From assembly GCA_002792915.1 (NCBI GenBank), contig PFPF01000014.1, forward strand, positions 1-22,803: a DNA stretch of 22,803 nt, in the 5' to 3' direction. Below are positions 7,791-15,030 of the stretch, one piece after another (position 1 is the stretch's first letter; every line of letters starts with the position of its first letter). This stretch comes from Candidatus Micrarchaeota archaeon CG_4_10_14_0_2_um_filter_60_11 (GTDB taxonomy: Archaea > Micrarchaeota > Micrarchaeia > Norongarragalinales > Norongarragalinaceae). The translations under genes and the position numbers were made by a program. Below the pieces are notes generated by a model, which was not told the origin of the DNA, searched no databases, and saw only the letters and a list, made by a program, of their open reading frames with translations.

Positions 7791-8204
7791 CTAACCGGCC
7801 TTGCTGGGCTTCTTGTCCTTGGGGGCTTCCTCGACTCGCGCGCGCGGCACGTTCAGGGGCGCGCCCAGGCCGACCGAGTATGCGAGGAGCGTGCCCGTCG
7901 AGGCGGACGCGTAGTTGATTGCCGTCAGGACCTCTTCCGCGAAGTCCGAGGTGAGGAGCTTGTTCTTCTTCCAGTCGTCGAGCACCTTCTTGCGGCGGTC
8001 AACGTCTTCCAGCGCGAACAACTCGCCCTTCACGACTATTTCCGCGATGCCCTCGTCGTACTTGAAGGTGCAGGTGTAAGTGACCTTCAGGTTCTTTTCG
8101 TCCTCTTCCAGCTTGCCGATGTCCATGTGCACGGACAGACCCTTTACCTGGCCGTCCTTGAAGCGCTCTGCGCTTGCCGACAAAATCTTTCCGCCCGTAA
8201 TCAA
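7791..8204 (-). CDS. SecB-like chaperone-fold protein, tentative
   Basis: This protein is about 137 residues and lacks a clear signal or membrane segment. It consists of alternating hydrophobic strands (MDIGKLEEDEK, LKVTYTCTFKY, IAEIVVKGELF) followed by a helix-forming end with a GAPLNVPRARV string. Strands with an acidic spacer, then a final helix and a PLxLPxxxF-like end, resemble SecB, which binds unfolded precursors for export; a SecB homologue is known in Methanocaldococcus. The match is by pattern only. The TTG at 8204 was preferred because GGGGTG (8217-8212) is a good ribosome binding site in front of it, and the likely TATA box (8249-8256) would place transcript initiation downstream of the alternative TTG at 8246. 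The C-terminus is Lys-rich. Confidence 0.5.
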   Translation of the reverse strand: MITGGKILSASAERFKDGQVKGLSVHMDIGKLEEDEKNLKVTYTCTFKYDEGIAEIVVKGELFALEDVDRRKKVLDDWKKNKLLTSDFAEEVLTAINYASASTGTLLAYSVGLGAPLNVPRARVEEAPKDKKPSKAG

Positions 8205-8248
8205 TCCAAAACACCCCGCTTTGAGAGATAGAATATGGGCAACCAACC

Positions 8249-8256
8249 TTAAAAAA
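8249..8256 (-). promoter_or_regulatory. TATA box for the SecB-like gene
   Basis: TTTTTTAA on the minus strand predicts a start site near 8226, about 20 bases before the TTG codon at 8204. It lies in the 25-base gap after the UPF0173 gene stop. Confidence 0.4.
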
Positions 8257-8271
8257 GCCTATTGGAAAGGC

Positions 8272-8952
8272 TCAAAGCTCGAAGCGCTCGCCCGGGCTCA
8301 ATACCACGGGCTTGGTGCGCGTGTTCGCCTTGACGCGCGCCGCGAAGTCGATTTCGTCCGCCTGGATGCGCGGGAAGGTGTTGTAGTGCATCGGGATTAC
8401 GAATCCCGCGCGCATCAGCTTGAGCGCCTTCACCGCGGAAAGCGGGTCCATCGTGAAAGTCCCGCCTATGGGAAGTATGGCCAGGTCGACGTCATAGTTG
8501 ACCATCTCGTAGTAATCGTAAGTGTCGCCCGCGAAGTATATTCTCTTGCCGCCCGCGTCCAGTATGTAGCCGACGGGGTTCGTGCTCTGCGGGTGCTTCG
8601 CGGGCACGACGTCGATGTTGATTCCGTTCAGCGTGAACGAGTCTCCTTCTTCCACGCTCGCCTTCAGGCGCGGGTTGACGTCCGGCAGGTGCGCGAGCGC
8701 GTCCTCGGGCGCGACAACGTGTGCGAAAGTTCGCCCGGAAAGCATGGTAACGTCATAGGGGTCGCAATGGTCGAAGTGCTCGTGGGACACGAGAATCATG
8801 TCGCACGCGCGAATCTTGTCCTGCGTCGCGACGGGCGGTATCAGGCGCTGGACTTCGCGCGGCTTGGGAGACAGCCAAGGGTCCGTCAGCACGGCCTTCC
8901 CGCCCCACCTGATGAGGAACGTGGAGTGGCCGAGGTATGCGACTTCCACCAT
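8272..8952 (-). CDS. UPF0173 metal-dependent hydrolase, metallo-beta-lactamase fold
   Basis: This 226-residue protein belongs to the UPF0173 (YtkL-like) family of metallo-beta-lactamase-fold hydrolases, whose substrate is unknown. It starts with the family string VAYLGHSTFLI. The metal-binding motif SHEHFDHCD lies near residues 55-63, with further ligands in AKHPQSTNP, AGDTYDYYE and a C-terminal MHYNTFP. The length is normal for the family. No signal peptide is present, so it is cytosolic. An ATTAATTAAT element at 8974-8983 is placed so that the transcript would begin almost at the ATG. It lies 27 bases after the upstream small gene and 25 bases before the TATA box region of the SecB-like gene. 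Confidence 0.9.
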   Translation of the reverse strand: MVEVAYLGHSTFLIRWGGKAVLTDPWLSPKPREVQRLIPPVATQDKIRACDMILVSHEHFDHCDPYDVTMLSGRTFAHVVAPEDALAHLPDVNPRLKASVEEGDSFTLNGINIDVVPAKHPQSTNPVGYILDAGGKRIYFAGDTYDYYEMVNYDVDLAILPIGGTFTMDPLSAVKALKLMRAGFVIPMHYNTFPRIQADEIDFAARVKANTRTKPVVLSPGERFEL

Positions 8953-8979
8953 GAATTAAACCACTCGGGAGCGAATTAA

Positions 8980-9288
8980 TTAATCTTGCTTTTCGAGGCG
9001 CGCAAGGTATTCGTTGATTGCCTTCAAGCCGCCGGAGGTGGGCTTTGAAAGGGACAAATCCGGGTCAAAAACCAGATAACCGTGCTTTTCCAGCGCGCGG
9101 ATGAGGTGTTCCTCGTTCTCTTCTAGCTCGGCTTTCCAAGCGAAGCCTTCCTTGCCGGAAACCAGCGTCAACGCGCGCTTTACCTGTTCGTTGGTGAGCG
9201 TCGGAACGCGCTTGCGCCTTTCGGCTATGAGCTGTTCGAGGCGCGCGGGCGTCCGCCGTCCAATCACTGCATCAAACCATTCAGGCAA
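8980..9288 (-). CDS. Small unknown protein, helical
   Basis: This 102-residue protein is not recognised. It begins with TTG, preceded by GGTG about 10 bases upstream, and the residues after the start (PEWFDAVIG) are plausible for a true N-terminus. The sequence looks like several helices followed by a short KHGYLVFDPD strand, a pattern seen in winged-helix proteins, but no recognition helix can be assigned with confidence. No membrane segment is visible. It lies 73 bases after the thermosome gene and could be partly cotranscribed with it, although a terminator hairpin stands between them. Confidence 0.65.
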   Translation of the reverse strand: MPEWFDAVIGRRTPARLEQLIAERRKRVPTLTNEQVKRALTLVSGKEGFAWKAELEENEEHLIRALEKHGYLVFDPDLSLSKPTSGGLKAINEYLARLEKQD

Positions 9289-9320
9289 ATTTCACACCAG
9301 CGAATAGCTGTGCGCGACTC

Positions 9321-9351
9321 AAATAAAAAGGGTTTGAGGGGCAAACGCCCC
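9321..9351 (-). terminator. Hairpin and T-run after the thermosome gene
   Basis: On the minus strand, GGGGC and GCCCC (9347-9351 and 9338-9342) form a perfect 5-bp stem with a 4-base loop, followed by CTTTTTATTT. The T-rich end could also serve as TATA box for the next gene, whose TTG is at 9288. Confidence 0.5.
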
Positions 9352-9361
9352 GAAAGGGAAA

Positions 9362-11002
9362 CTACTCCATGTCGCCCATTCCGCCGGGCCCGCCCGACGG
9401 AGCGGGCTTGCCCCTCGCGGCGATGATGTCGTCAATGCGGAGAATCATTTCCACGACTTCGCTGGCGGACTGGATTGCCTGCTTCTTGACCTTGAGCGGC
9501 TCCACCACGTCCTTTGACAGGTCCGAAACCTTGGACTGGAACAGGTTCACGCCGAACGCGACTCCGCCAGCCTTCTCGTGCTTCGAGCGAAGCTCGACCA
9601 GCGAATCGATGGTGTCCATGCCCGCGGACTCTGCAAGCGTGCGCGGAATGACTTCCAACGCCTCGGCAAAAGCCTGAATCGCGAGCTGTTCGCGCCCGCC
9701 CACGGCGACCGCGTGCTTGCGCAGGCGCATGGCGAGCTCCATCTCGATGGCCCCGCCGCCAACCACGACGCGGCCGTCCTCGACCGCGCTCGTAACCGAG
9801 CCTATCGCGTCCACGAGGGCGCGCTCCGCCTCGTCGACCACGTGCTCGGTGCCTCCGCGAACGAGTATGGTGACGCTCTTGGGCTCCTTGCATTCCTCCA
9901 CGAAGACCATCTGTTCGCCGGCAATCTTGCGCTCTTCGACTGCGCCCGCGAAACCAAGGTCCCTTGCCGACAGGTCGTCGAGAGTCGTGGTGACGCGCCC
10001 GCCGGTCGCGCGCGCGAGCTTCTCCATGTCGCTCTTCTTCACGCGCCTGACCGCCGCGATGCCCGCCTTGGACAGGTAGTGCTGGGCGACGTCGTCAATG
10101 CCCTTCTGGCAGAACAGCACTTGCGCGCCGCTCGCCTTGAGTTTTTCCGCCATTATCTTGAGCATCTTTTCTTCCTGCTCCAAGAACGCGGTCATCTGTT
10201 CGGGCGAATTGATGTTGATGCGCGCATCCGTCTCCGTCTTCTCGATTTCGAGGGCGGAGTCCACCAGCGCAATCCGCGCGTTCTCGATGCGCTTGGGCAT
10301 ACCCGGGTGCACGATTTCCTTGTCGACCAGCACGCCGTTTATCAGCGTGGTCTGGGCGACGTCCCCGCCCTGCTTCTTCTCGATTTTGATGTAATCCTTG
10401 TCAACGGTTGTCTTTCCGTCGCGCTTTTCCGCGACCTTCTTGATGGCCGAAACGACCAGGCCCGACAGCAGGGCCTTGGACTCGACGCTCGCCGCGACCG
10501 TCTTGGAGCCCATGCTGATTCCCGCGATTTGCTCCAGCTTCTTGACGTCGTCAATGGAAACCTTCTCGCTGCACGCGTTCAGCTCGCTGATTGCGCGCGC
10601 CGCGGCGCTCTTGTAGCCGCCGATTATGGTGGACGCGTGAATGTCCTGGTCGAGCAGCTCGGAAGCCTTCTTGAGCATCTCTCCCGCCAGCACGACAGCG
10701 CTGGTGGTTCCGTCGCCCACTTCCTCGTCCTGCGTCTTCGCGATTTCGACGAGCATCTTGGCGGCGGGGTGCTCCACGTTCATCTCCTTGAGAATCGTCG
10801 CCCCGTCGTTCGTAATCACGATGTCCCCCATCTCGGAGACCATCATCTTGTCCATGCCGCGCGGGCCCAGCGTGCTCTTGACCGCGCTGGCGACCGCGTA
10901 AGCCACCGCGATGTTCGTGCGCTGGGCGTCCCTGCCGAAAACGCGCTGGCTGCCCTCGGGCAAGACCAAAACTTGCTGCCCGCTCAATTGTCCCTGCTGC
11001 AT
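9362..11002 (-). CDS. thsA: Thermosome subunit, group II chaperonin
   Basis: This 546-residue protein is an archaeal group II chaperonin subunit, which forms a double-ring ATP-driven folding chamber in the cytosol. Family motifs are visible: STLGPRGMDKM at 43-53, ITNDGATIL near 63-71, and the ATP-site GDGTTSAVVLAGEML at 96-110 with catalytic Asp97. A VVGGGAIEMELA segment of the second equatorial part follows, and the C-terminal tail is Gly/Met-rich (GGPGGMGDME). The length is normal. The start is fixed by a full GAGGTG ribosome binding site at 11011-11016, eight bases before the ATG. It is the only chaperonin gene in the window, so a homo-oligomer cannot be confirmed. It is transcribed away from metG out of a 143-base promoter region. 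Confidence 0.97.
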   Translation of the reverse strand: MQQGQLSGQQVLVLPEGSQRVFGRDAQRTNIAVAYAVASAVKSTLGPRGMDKMMVSEMGDIVITNDGATILKEMNVEHPAAKMLVEIAKTQDEEVGDGTTSAVVLAGEMLKKASELLDQDIHASTIIGGYKSAAARAISELNACSEKVSIDDVKKLEQIAGISMGSKTVAASVESKALLSGLVVSAIKKVAEKRDGKTTVDKDYIKIEKKQGGDVAQTTLINGVLVDKEIVHPGMPKRIENARIALVDSALEIEKTETDARININSPEQMTAFLEQEEKMLKIMAEKLKASGAQVLFCQKGIDDVAQHYLSKAGIAAVRRVKKSDMEKLARATGGRVTTTLDDLSARDLGFAGAVEERKIAGEQMVFVEECKEPKSVTILVRGGTEHVVDEAERALVDAIGSVTSAVEDGRVVVGGGAIEMELAMRLRKHAVAVGGREQLAIQAFAEALEVIPRTLAESAGMDTIDSLVELRSKHEKAGGVAFGVNLFQSKVSDLSKDVVEPLKVKKQAIQSASEVVEMILRIDDIIAARGKPAPSGGPGGMGDME

Positions 11003-11049
11003 ATCAAACCCACCTCAATAAGCATTTAAACGATTCCAACCGGAATAGG

Positions 11050-11108
11050 TCTCGGCTGAGTATATAGCATAACCGGCCAAGAATACCTTAATATCAATAT
11101 AGCCGAGA
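11050..11108. repeat. Inverted octamer TCTCGGCT / AGCCGAGA in the thermosome-metG spacer
   Basis: TCTCGGCT at 11050-11057 and its reverse complement at 11101-11108 face each other across 43 bases of A+T-rich promoter sequence. They flank the TATA-like TATATA at 11061-11066. The same octamer stands at 102-109 in front of rpoH. The arrangement resembles an operator for a dimeric regulator; no regulator is identified. Confidence 0.45.
11058..11068 (-). promoter_or_regulatory. TATA box candidate for the thermosome gene
   Basis: GCTATATACTC on the minus strand would place the start site near 11037 and give a leader of about 35 bases that contains the GAGGTG ribosome binding site. A second candidate, TTTAAATA at 11111-11118, would give a leader near 88 bases. 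Confidence 0.4.
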
Positions 11109-11109
11109 A

Positions 11110-11118
11110 ATATTTAAA
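11110..11118 (+). promoter_or_regulatory. TATA box for metG
   Basis: ATATTTAAA on the plus strand lies about 30 bases before the metG ATG at 11146, giving a very short leader. Read on the minus strand the same bases form TTTAAATAT, so the element may act in both directions. Confidence 0.5.
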
Positions 11119-11145
11119 CCCTTTCAAAAAGGCGGGGATTGGACG

Positions 11146-12726
11146 ATGAAGGAACTCGTGACGGCAGCGCTGCCCTACGCAAACGGCGACTTGCACCTAG
11201 GCCACCTCATGAGCACTTACCTCCCTGCGGACGCCTACAGCCGCTACTGCCGCCTCCGCAGCAGGGAAACGCTGTTCGTGTGCGCAACCGACGAGCACGG
11301 CGCCCCGATTCAAATCAAGGCCGAGCAGGCCAAGACCAAGCCAGAAGACTTCGTCAAGAAATACCGCGACAGGCACGCGCGCGACTTCGCCAAATTCGAC
11401 GTTTCCTTCGACTCTTTCCACCACACGCACTCGCCCGAGGACGAGAAGGCGACGCTCGAGTTTTACGGGGCAATCAAGGCAAAAGGCCTGTTTTACGAGA
11501 AGACGATCGACCAGACGCACTGCCCAAAGTGCGACCGTTCCCTGCCCGACAGGTACCTGAAGGGAACATGCCCGTTCTGCGGCGCAGCCGAACAGTACGG
11601 CGATGGGTGCGAAAAATGCGGGAAAACCTACCAAGTGCGCGACCTGGCGGACGCCAAGTGCGCGCTTTGCGGGACCAAGCCGGAAACGCGCCCCTCGAAC
11701 CACCTTTTCTTCAAGCTCTCGTCGTTCAAGGACTTTTTCACGGAATGGTTCGCCACTGCGGAGCTGCAGAAGGACGTGGTGAACTACGTGCGCAACTGGG
11801 TGGACGCGCTGGAAGATTGGGATATAACGCGCGACGGCCCGTACTTTGGCATACCCATACCCGACAGGCCAAACCAGTACTTTTACGTCTGGTTCGACGC
11901 GCCAATCGGCTACGTCGCGTCCACCGCGGCGTGGTGCAACGCGAACGGCGGCAGCGCCGACGACTGGTGGAAGGGCGGAGCGCGCATAACGCACTTCATA
12001 GGCAAGGACATCGTGTACCACCATTACCTGTTCTGGCCCGCAATGCTCAATGCCGCGGGCTACGCGCTGCCCACGCGCATCCCGACGCGCGGGCACCTGC
12101 AGGCGGAAGGCGAAAAAATGAGCAAGAGCCGCGGCAACTTCATCCTGTTGCACGACCTGGACTGCGACTCGGACTTCGTGCGCTATTACCTCACCTGCAT
12201 CACGCCCAACGCCGCATCCGACATCAACTTCTCGAAATCCGAGCTGCGCGAAAAGGCGAACAAGGAGCTCGTGGACTCTTACGGAAACTTGGTGAACAGA
12301 AGCCTGTCTTTCATCAAGAACAAGATGCCGGGCGGCCGCGTGCCCGAAAAAGGCGCCTCGACGCCCGAAGACGAAGCCTTCGAAAAGGAAACGGACGCGT
12401 TGCTGGGCGAAGTCGCCGCCGAATATGACGCGGTGGAATTGAAGCGCGCGCTTGAGAAGGCGATGGCGTTCTCGGGCAGGGCAAACAAGTACTTCAACGA
12501 CCGCGAGCCGTGGAAGCTGTTGAAGGAGAACCCGGCGCAGGCGCAAACCGTGCTGCACAACACGGCGAAGGCGATTTTCGTCTTAAGCGCGGCGCTCAGC
12601 CCGATTATACCCAAGGCAACGGCGAAGACCGCGGAAATGCTCGGCTGCCGCCTCGCCTGGGACGCGTCGGCGTTCAAGCCCGGAGAGTTGAGCGAAGTCA
12701 AGGCCCTCTTCGCCAAAATAGAGTGA
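11146..12726 (+). CDS. metG: Methionyl-tRNA synthetase, without C-terminal tRNA-binding domain
   Basis: This 526-residue class I synthetase charges tRNA-Met. The HIGH motif is HLGH at 17-20, and the KMSKS loop is residues 324-328. The zinc-knuckle domain is complete with two knuckles: C126, C129, C142, C145 and C155, C158, C172, C175, as in archaeal and eukaryotic-like MetRS. The anticodon-binding helical domain follows and the chain ends soon after it, at ...VKALFAKIE. Many archaeal MetRS proteins are longer because they carry an EMAPII-type tRNA-binding domain; here that domain is absent or encoded elsewhere. The ATG lies directly at the HIGH-domain start. The next gene, a methyltransferase, starts 8 bases after the stop and is probably cotranscribed. 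Its tRNA-Met substrate gene is also in this window. Confidence 0.96.
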   Translation: MKELVTAALPYANGDLHLGHLMSTYLPADAYSRYCRLRSRETLFVCATDEHGAPIQIKAEQAKTKPEDFVKKYRDRHARDFAKFDVSFDSFHHTHSPEDEKATLEFYGAIKAKGLFYEKTIDQTHCPKCDRSLPDRYLKGTCPFCGAAEQYGDGCEKCGKTYQVRDLADAKCALCGTKPETRPSNHLFFKLSSFKDFFTEWFATAELQKDVVNYVRNWVDALEDWDITRDGPYFGIPIPDRPNQYFYVWFDAPIGYVASTAAWCNANGGSADDWWKGGARITHFIGKDIVYHHYLFWPAMLNAAGYALPTRIPTRGHLQAEGEKMSKSRGNFILLHDLDCDSDFVRYYLTCITPNAASDINFSKSELREKANKELVDSYGNLVNRSLSFIKNKMPGGRVPEKGASTPEDEAFEKETDALLGEVAAEYDAVELKRALEKAMAFSGRANKYFNDREPWKLLKENPAQAQTVLHNTAKAIFVLSAALSPIIPKATAKTAEMLGCRLAWDASAFKPGELSEVKALFAKIE

Positions 12727-12734
12727 GATCGCGG

Positions 12735-13358
12735 ATGAAACCGCACTTCAAGGCGTGGGAAAAGGATTACAGGCGCAAGGGCGCGGTGTGGCGCGGCACG
12801 ACCAACCTAACGCTAGATCTGCCCAAAGGCAGCCGCGTGCTCGAACTGGGCTGCGGGAACGGCAAGACGGCTTCCGCGTTGTCGCTCCAACCGGTTGAAC
12901 TCCACGCGATTGACGTTTCCCCGACCGCCGCCAAATTGTGTGCAGAGTTAGTCAAGCGCGTCGGGGGAAAAGCGGTTGTCAAGCAAATGGACGGGCTCTC
13001 GCTCAATTACAAAGACGGCTTTTTCGACGCGGTCGTAGCGTTCCATTACTTCGCGCATTTTTATGCGGACGAGCGGCTGCAAGCGGTTCGGGAAGCGCGG
13101 CGCGTGCTCAAGAAAGGCGGAAAGCTTTATTTCAAGGAGTTCGGTTCGAAGGACTTCCGCAACGGCAAGGGCGCACAAGTGGAGGAAAAAACTTTCAAGC
13201 GCGGCAAGGGGATAATCACGCACTATTTCACGATTGGGGAAGCGAAAGAACTGCTCAAACCCTTGACTGTTGAAACCGCCGAAACCGAGAATTGGACGGT
13301 CTGCCTGCGCGGCGTCGAATACGCCCGCCAGCTGGTGAAAATCTCGGCCGCAAAGTGA
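12735..13358 (+). CDS. Class I SAM-dependent methyltransferase
   Basis: This 207-residue protein is a Rossmann-fold methyltransferase. Motif I is LELGCGNGK at residues 36-44, the acidic residue after strand 2 is in AIDVS near 57-61, and the FDAVVAF string near 94-100 is motif IV-like. The segment RVLKKGGKLYFKEF corresponds to the usual strand before motif VI. The substrate cannot be told; the short C-terminal part has no known specificity domain. The ATG at 12735 was chosen because it is the first after the metG stop and because upstream residues in this frame are a shadow of metG. GCGG just before the ATG is a weak ribosome binding site. It is probably cotranscribed with metG. Confidence 0.88.
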   Translation: MKPHFKAWEKDYRRKGAVWRGTTNLTLDLPKGSRVLELGCGNGKTASALSLQPVELHAIDVSPTAAKLCAELVKRVGGKAVVKQMDGLSLNYKDGFFDAVVAFHYFAHFYADERLQAVREARRVLKKGGKLYFKEFGSKDFRNGKGAQVEEKTFKRGKGIITHYFTIGEAKELLKPLTVETAETENWTVCLRGVEYARQLVKISAAK

Positions 13359-13368
13359 AGCAAGCGGA

Positions 13369-13374
13369 TTTATA
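13369..13374 (+). promoter_or_regulatory. TATA box of a probably leaderless gene
   Basis: TTTATA lies with its centre about 27 bases before the ATG at 13399, which puts the start site at or within two bases of the start codon. No ribosome binding site is seen, in agreement with a leaderless transcript. Confidence 0.55.
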
Positions 13375-13398
13375 CGATCCCGGGCGGTATTCCAGTTA

Positions 13399-14058
13399 AT
13401 GCGAAAGCGTATTCCGGAAGGCGGGCTGTTGTTCGAGCACCCCGGCGGCAGCGTCAGGGTGAAAAGCTGGGACGGGCTCCTGACTTACAAGCAAATAACC
13501 CGGGAGCTCGGCGTCGACATGCGGACCGTCGTCCGCAATGCGCGATTGGGCTTGTTTCCGATTCTGAAGCACGGCGACGACTTTGTCGCCCCCGCAAGCG
13601 TCATCAGGCAGATAGGCGCGAGGAAGGTGGAAGACTTCGACTTGCGCGAGTTCTTGACGCTTCATGAAGCGGCGAGAAGGCTGGACGCCGGGGAAGTCGC
13701 AAAACTCTTCACCGCGGGCAAGGTAAGCTGGGCCGCAAAACGCGGCTGGGGAATCCTCCTCAGGAAGTCGGACTTGGAAGGCGTAGCCGCCAAGCCCTTC
13801 AGCATCGTCACCAAGCGCCACGCACGCGGAATCCTGAACCTGGGCGCACAAACGCTGGAGCGCCTGATCGAACGCGGCCTGCTCAGCCGGGAACGCGAAG
13901 GCGTGTTCCTCTCCGAAGTTGACGCGCTCGCCAAGAACAAGGTCGTCTTGGGCTATTCCGTCCCGAAAGGCGCGATGAGGTTGGATGCCTACGCCGCCTA
14001 CATTTTTATGCCCGAAAAGGAAGTCGCGGAACTCATCCGGAAAGGCCAGCTGCGCTAG
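13399..14058 (+). CDS. Protein of repeated MerR/excisionase-like helix-turn-helix units
   Basis: This 219-residue protein has no named family that I recognise. It contains repeated units that look like MerR/excisionase-type winged helices, each with a TxxEAAxxL-like helix, a turn, a second helix with R-x-R or K-x-G features, and a short basic wing. Unit 1 covers about 28-68 (LTYKQITRELGV), unit 2 about 85-118 (LTLHEAARRLD), unit 3 about 135-177 (LNLGAQTLERLIERGLL) and a shorter unit 4 about 191-219. An acidic or basic linker separates each. No catalytic residues or membrane segments are seen. It probably binds DNA through several contact sites. It is followed 12 bases later by a small gene. 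Its transcript is probably leaderless. Confidence 0.65.
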   Translation: MRKRIPEGGLLFEHPGGSVRVKSWDGLLTYKQITRELGVDMRTVVRNARLGLFPILKHGDDFVAPASVIRQIGARKVEDFDLREFLTLHEAARRLDAGEVAKLFTAGKVSWAAKRGWGILLRKSDLEGVAAKPFSIVTKRHARGILNLGAQTLERLIERGLLSREREGVFLSEVDALAKNKVVLGYSVPKGAMRLDAYAAYIFMPEKEVAELIRKGQLR

Positions 14059-14070
14059 GGGCTTTCGAAA

Positions 14071-14292
14071 ATGTACGGCGAAATATACATTTTACCCGCA
14101 AGACTGCCGTCGCCGGAAGAGGCGAAACTCGACGAAATGCGCGAAAATCTCGCGCGCCTCGTCAAAAAAGTGGGCTCGATGCCCCGCGGCACCACCGTGG
14201 CTGCCAGACCGTTCGAAGGGCCGCCGACCGCCGAAGAAACGATTGCGCGGATCCGCGAAATAATGATGAAAAAGCGCGGCAAGGGTCAGTAG
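14071..14292 (+). CDS. Small unknown protein downstream of the multi-HTH gene
   Basis: This 73-residue protein is not recognised. It has a short YGEIYILPARLP beginning, a charged helical middle (EAKLDEMRENLARLVKKV), a MPRGTTVAARPF string and a helical, Lys/Arg-rich end. No cysteine or membrane segment is present. It begins 12 bases after the preceding stop, with AGGGGC as possible ribosome binding site, so it is likely cotranscribed. Its last seven bases overlap the end of the thymidylate kinase gene on the other strand. A partner role for the HTH protein is possible but unsupported. Confidence 0.6.
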   Translation: MYGEIYILPARLPSPEEAKLDEMRENLARLVKKVGSMPRGTTVAARPFEGPPTAEETIARIREIMMKKRGKGQ

Positions 14293-14912
14293 GGCAGCAC
14301 GCCGCTGTTTTCCACGGCTTCGAACAGCGCCTTCGCGACTTCTTCCTTCGGCTTGGAAGCGTCGATTATTACGATTTTCTCGTTCGGGAATATTTTGGGC
14401 ATTTCCAAATAGGTTTCCCGCACTTTATCGTGGAACCCGCTGTCCGCGTCGTCGAACTTGTCCTTCGCGCGGCCGTCCATGCGCCCGCGCGCGACGTCGA
14501 ACGGCACGTCGAGAATCAACGCCAGGTCAGGCGACTTGAGCCCCTCGTGCGCCTTGACGATTTCGGCGACTGGAACGCCTTGCGCGTGCTGGAACGCGAC
14601 GGTCGAATACTTGAAGCGGTCGCACAGCACCACGTAGCCCTTCACCAGCGCTGGCAGGATGTGGTTTTCCAAGTGCTCGCGCCGGTCGGCCACGTACAAA
14701 TCCAAAAACTCGCGTGCGTGCGCAGTCGCGTCCTTTTCCGCCGCCAGGCGCTCGCGGATTTTTTTGCCCACCGTCCCGTTCGTGGGCTCGCGGGTCAACA
14801 GCAGCCCGTCGTACTTCTTGCTGCGGCCCATTATGAATTCCTGGAGCCGCATCATGGCGTGCCCCTTGCCCGCGCCGTCCACTCCGTCAACGATTATGAA
14901 AACCCCGTTCAA
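14286..14912 (-). CDS. tmk: Thymidylate kinase
   Basis: This 208-residue protein is a dTMP kinase, which phosphorylates dTMP to dTDP in the thymidine nucleotide pathway. Visible motifs are the P-loop at residues 10-17, the TREPTNG string near 40-46, the DRFKYSTVAFQ segment, and the later LxLDVPFDVAxGR segment with a lid region after it. The P-loop reads GVDGAGKG, with Gly in place of the usual Ser/Thr after the Lys, which is odd for this family. It starts with TTG, preceded by GGTG (14921-14924). The length is normal. The gene is single and convergent with the small gene upstream on the plus strand. Confidence 0.93.
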   Translation of the reverse strand: MNGVFIIVDGVDGAGKGHAMMRLQEFIMGRSKKYDGLLLTREPTNGTVGKKIRERLAAEKDATAHAREFLDLYVADRREHLENHILPALVKGYVVLCDRFKYSTVAFQHAQGVPVAEIVKAHEGLKSPDLALILDVPFDVARGRMDGRAKDKFDDADSGFHDKVRETYLEMPKIFPNEKIVIIDASKPKEEVAKALFEAVENSGVLPY

Positions 14913-14942
14913 AGCAACACCGACAAATAGAATCCCCGAACC

Positions 14943-14950
14943 GATTTTAA
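14943..14950 (-). promoter_or_regulatory. TATA box for tmk
   Basis: TTTAAAAT on the minus strand predicts transcription from about 14920, giving a leader of about 8-10 bases that ends in the GGTG ribosome binding site. Confidence 0.45.
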
Positions 14951-14989
14951 AGCACGCGCCTTGGCGCCTTCGCAGCCGAAAAAAAGCGG

Positions 14990-14997
14990 TTTAAATA
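14990..14997 (+). promoter_or_regulatory. TATA box for the lipoprotein gene
   Basis: TTTAAATA matches the archaeal consensus exactly. Its centre is about 37 bases before the ATG, giving a start near 15020. GGTGG at 15017-15021, nine bases before the ATG, would be the ribosome binding site. Confidence 0.6.
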
Positions 14998-15030
14998 ACG
15001 CGAGGATTACACTTGCGGTGGTAATGCCGC

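Noticed and set aside
9578..11029. 483-codon open frame on the plus strand opposite the thermosome gene
   Set aside because: It mirrors the chaperonin gene, whose conserved motifs are clear on the minus strand.
13399..14292. Toxin-antitoxin pair (multi-HTH protein plus 73-residue protein)
   Set aside because: Neither protein shows toxin motifs, and the HTH protein is larger than usual antitoxins.
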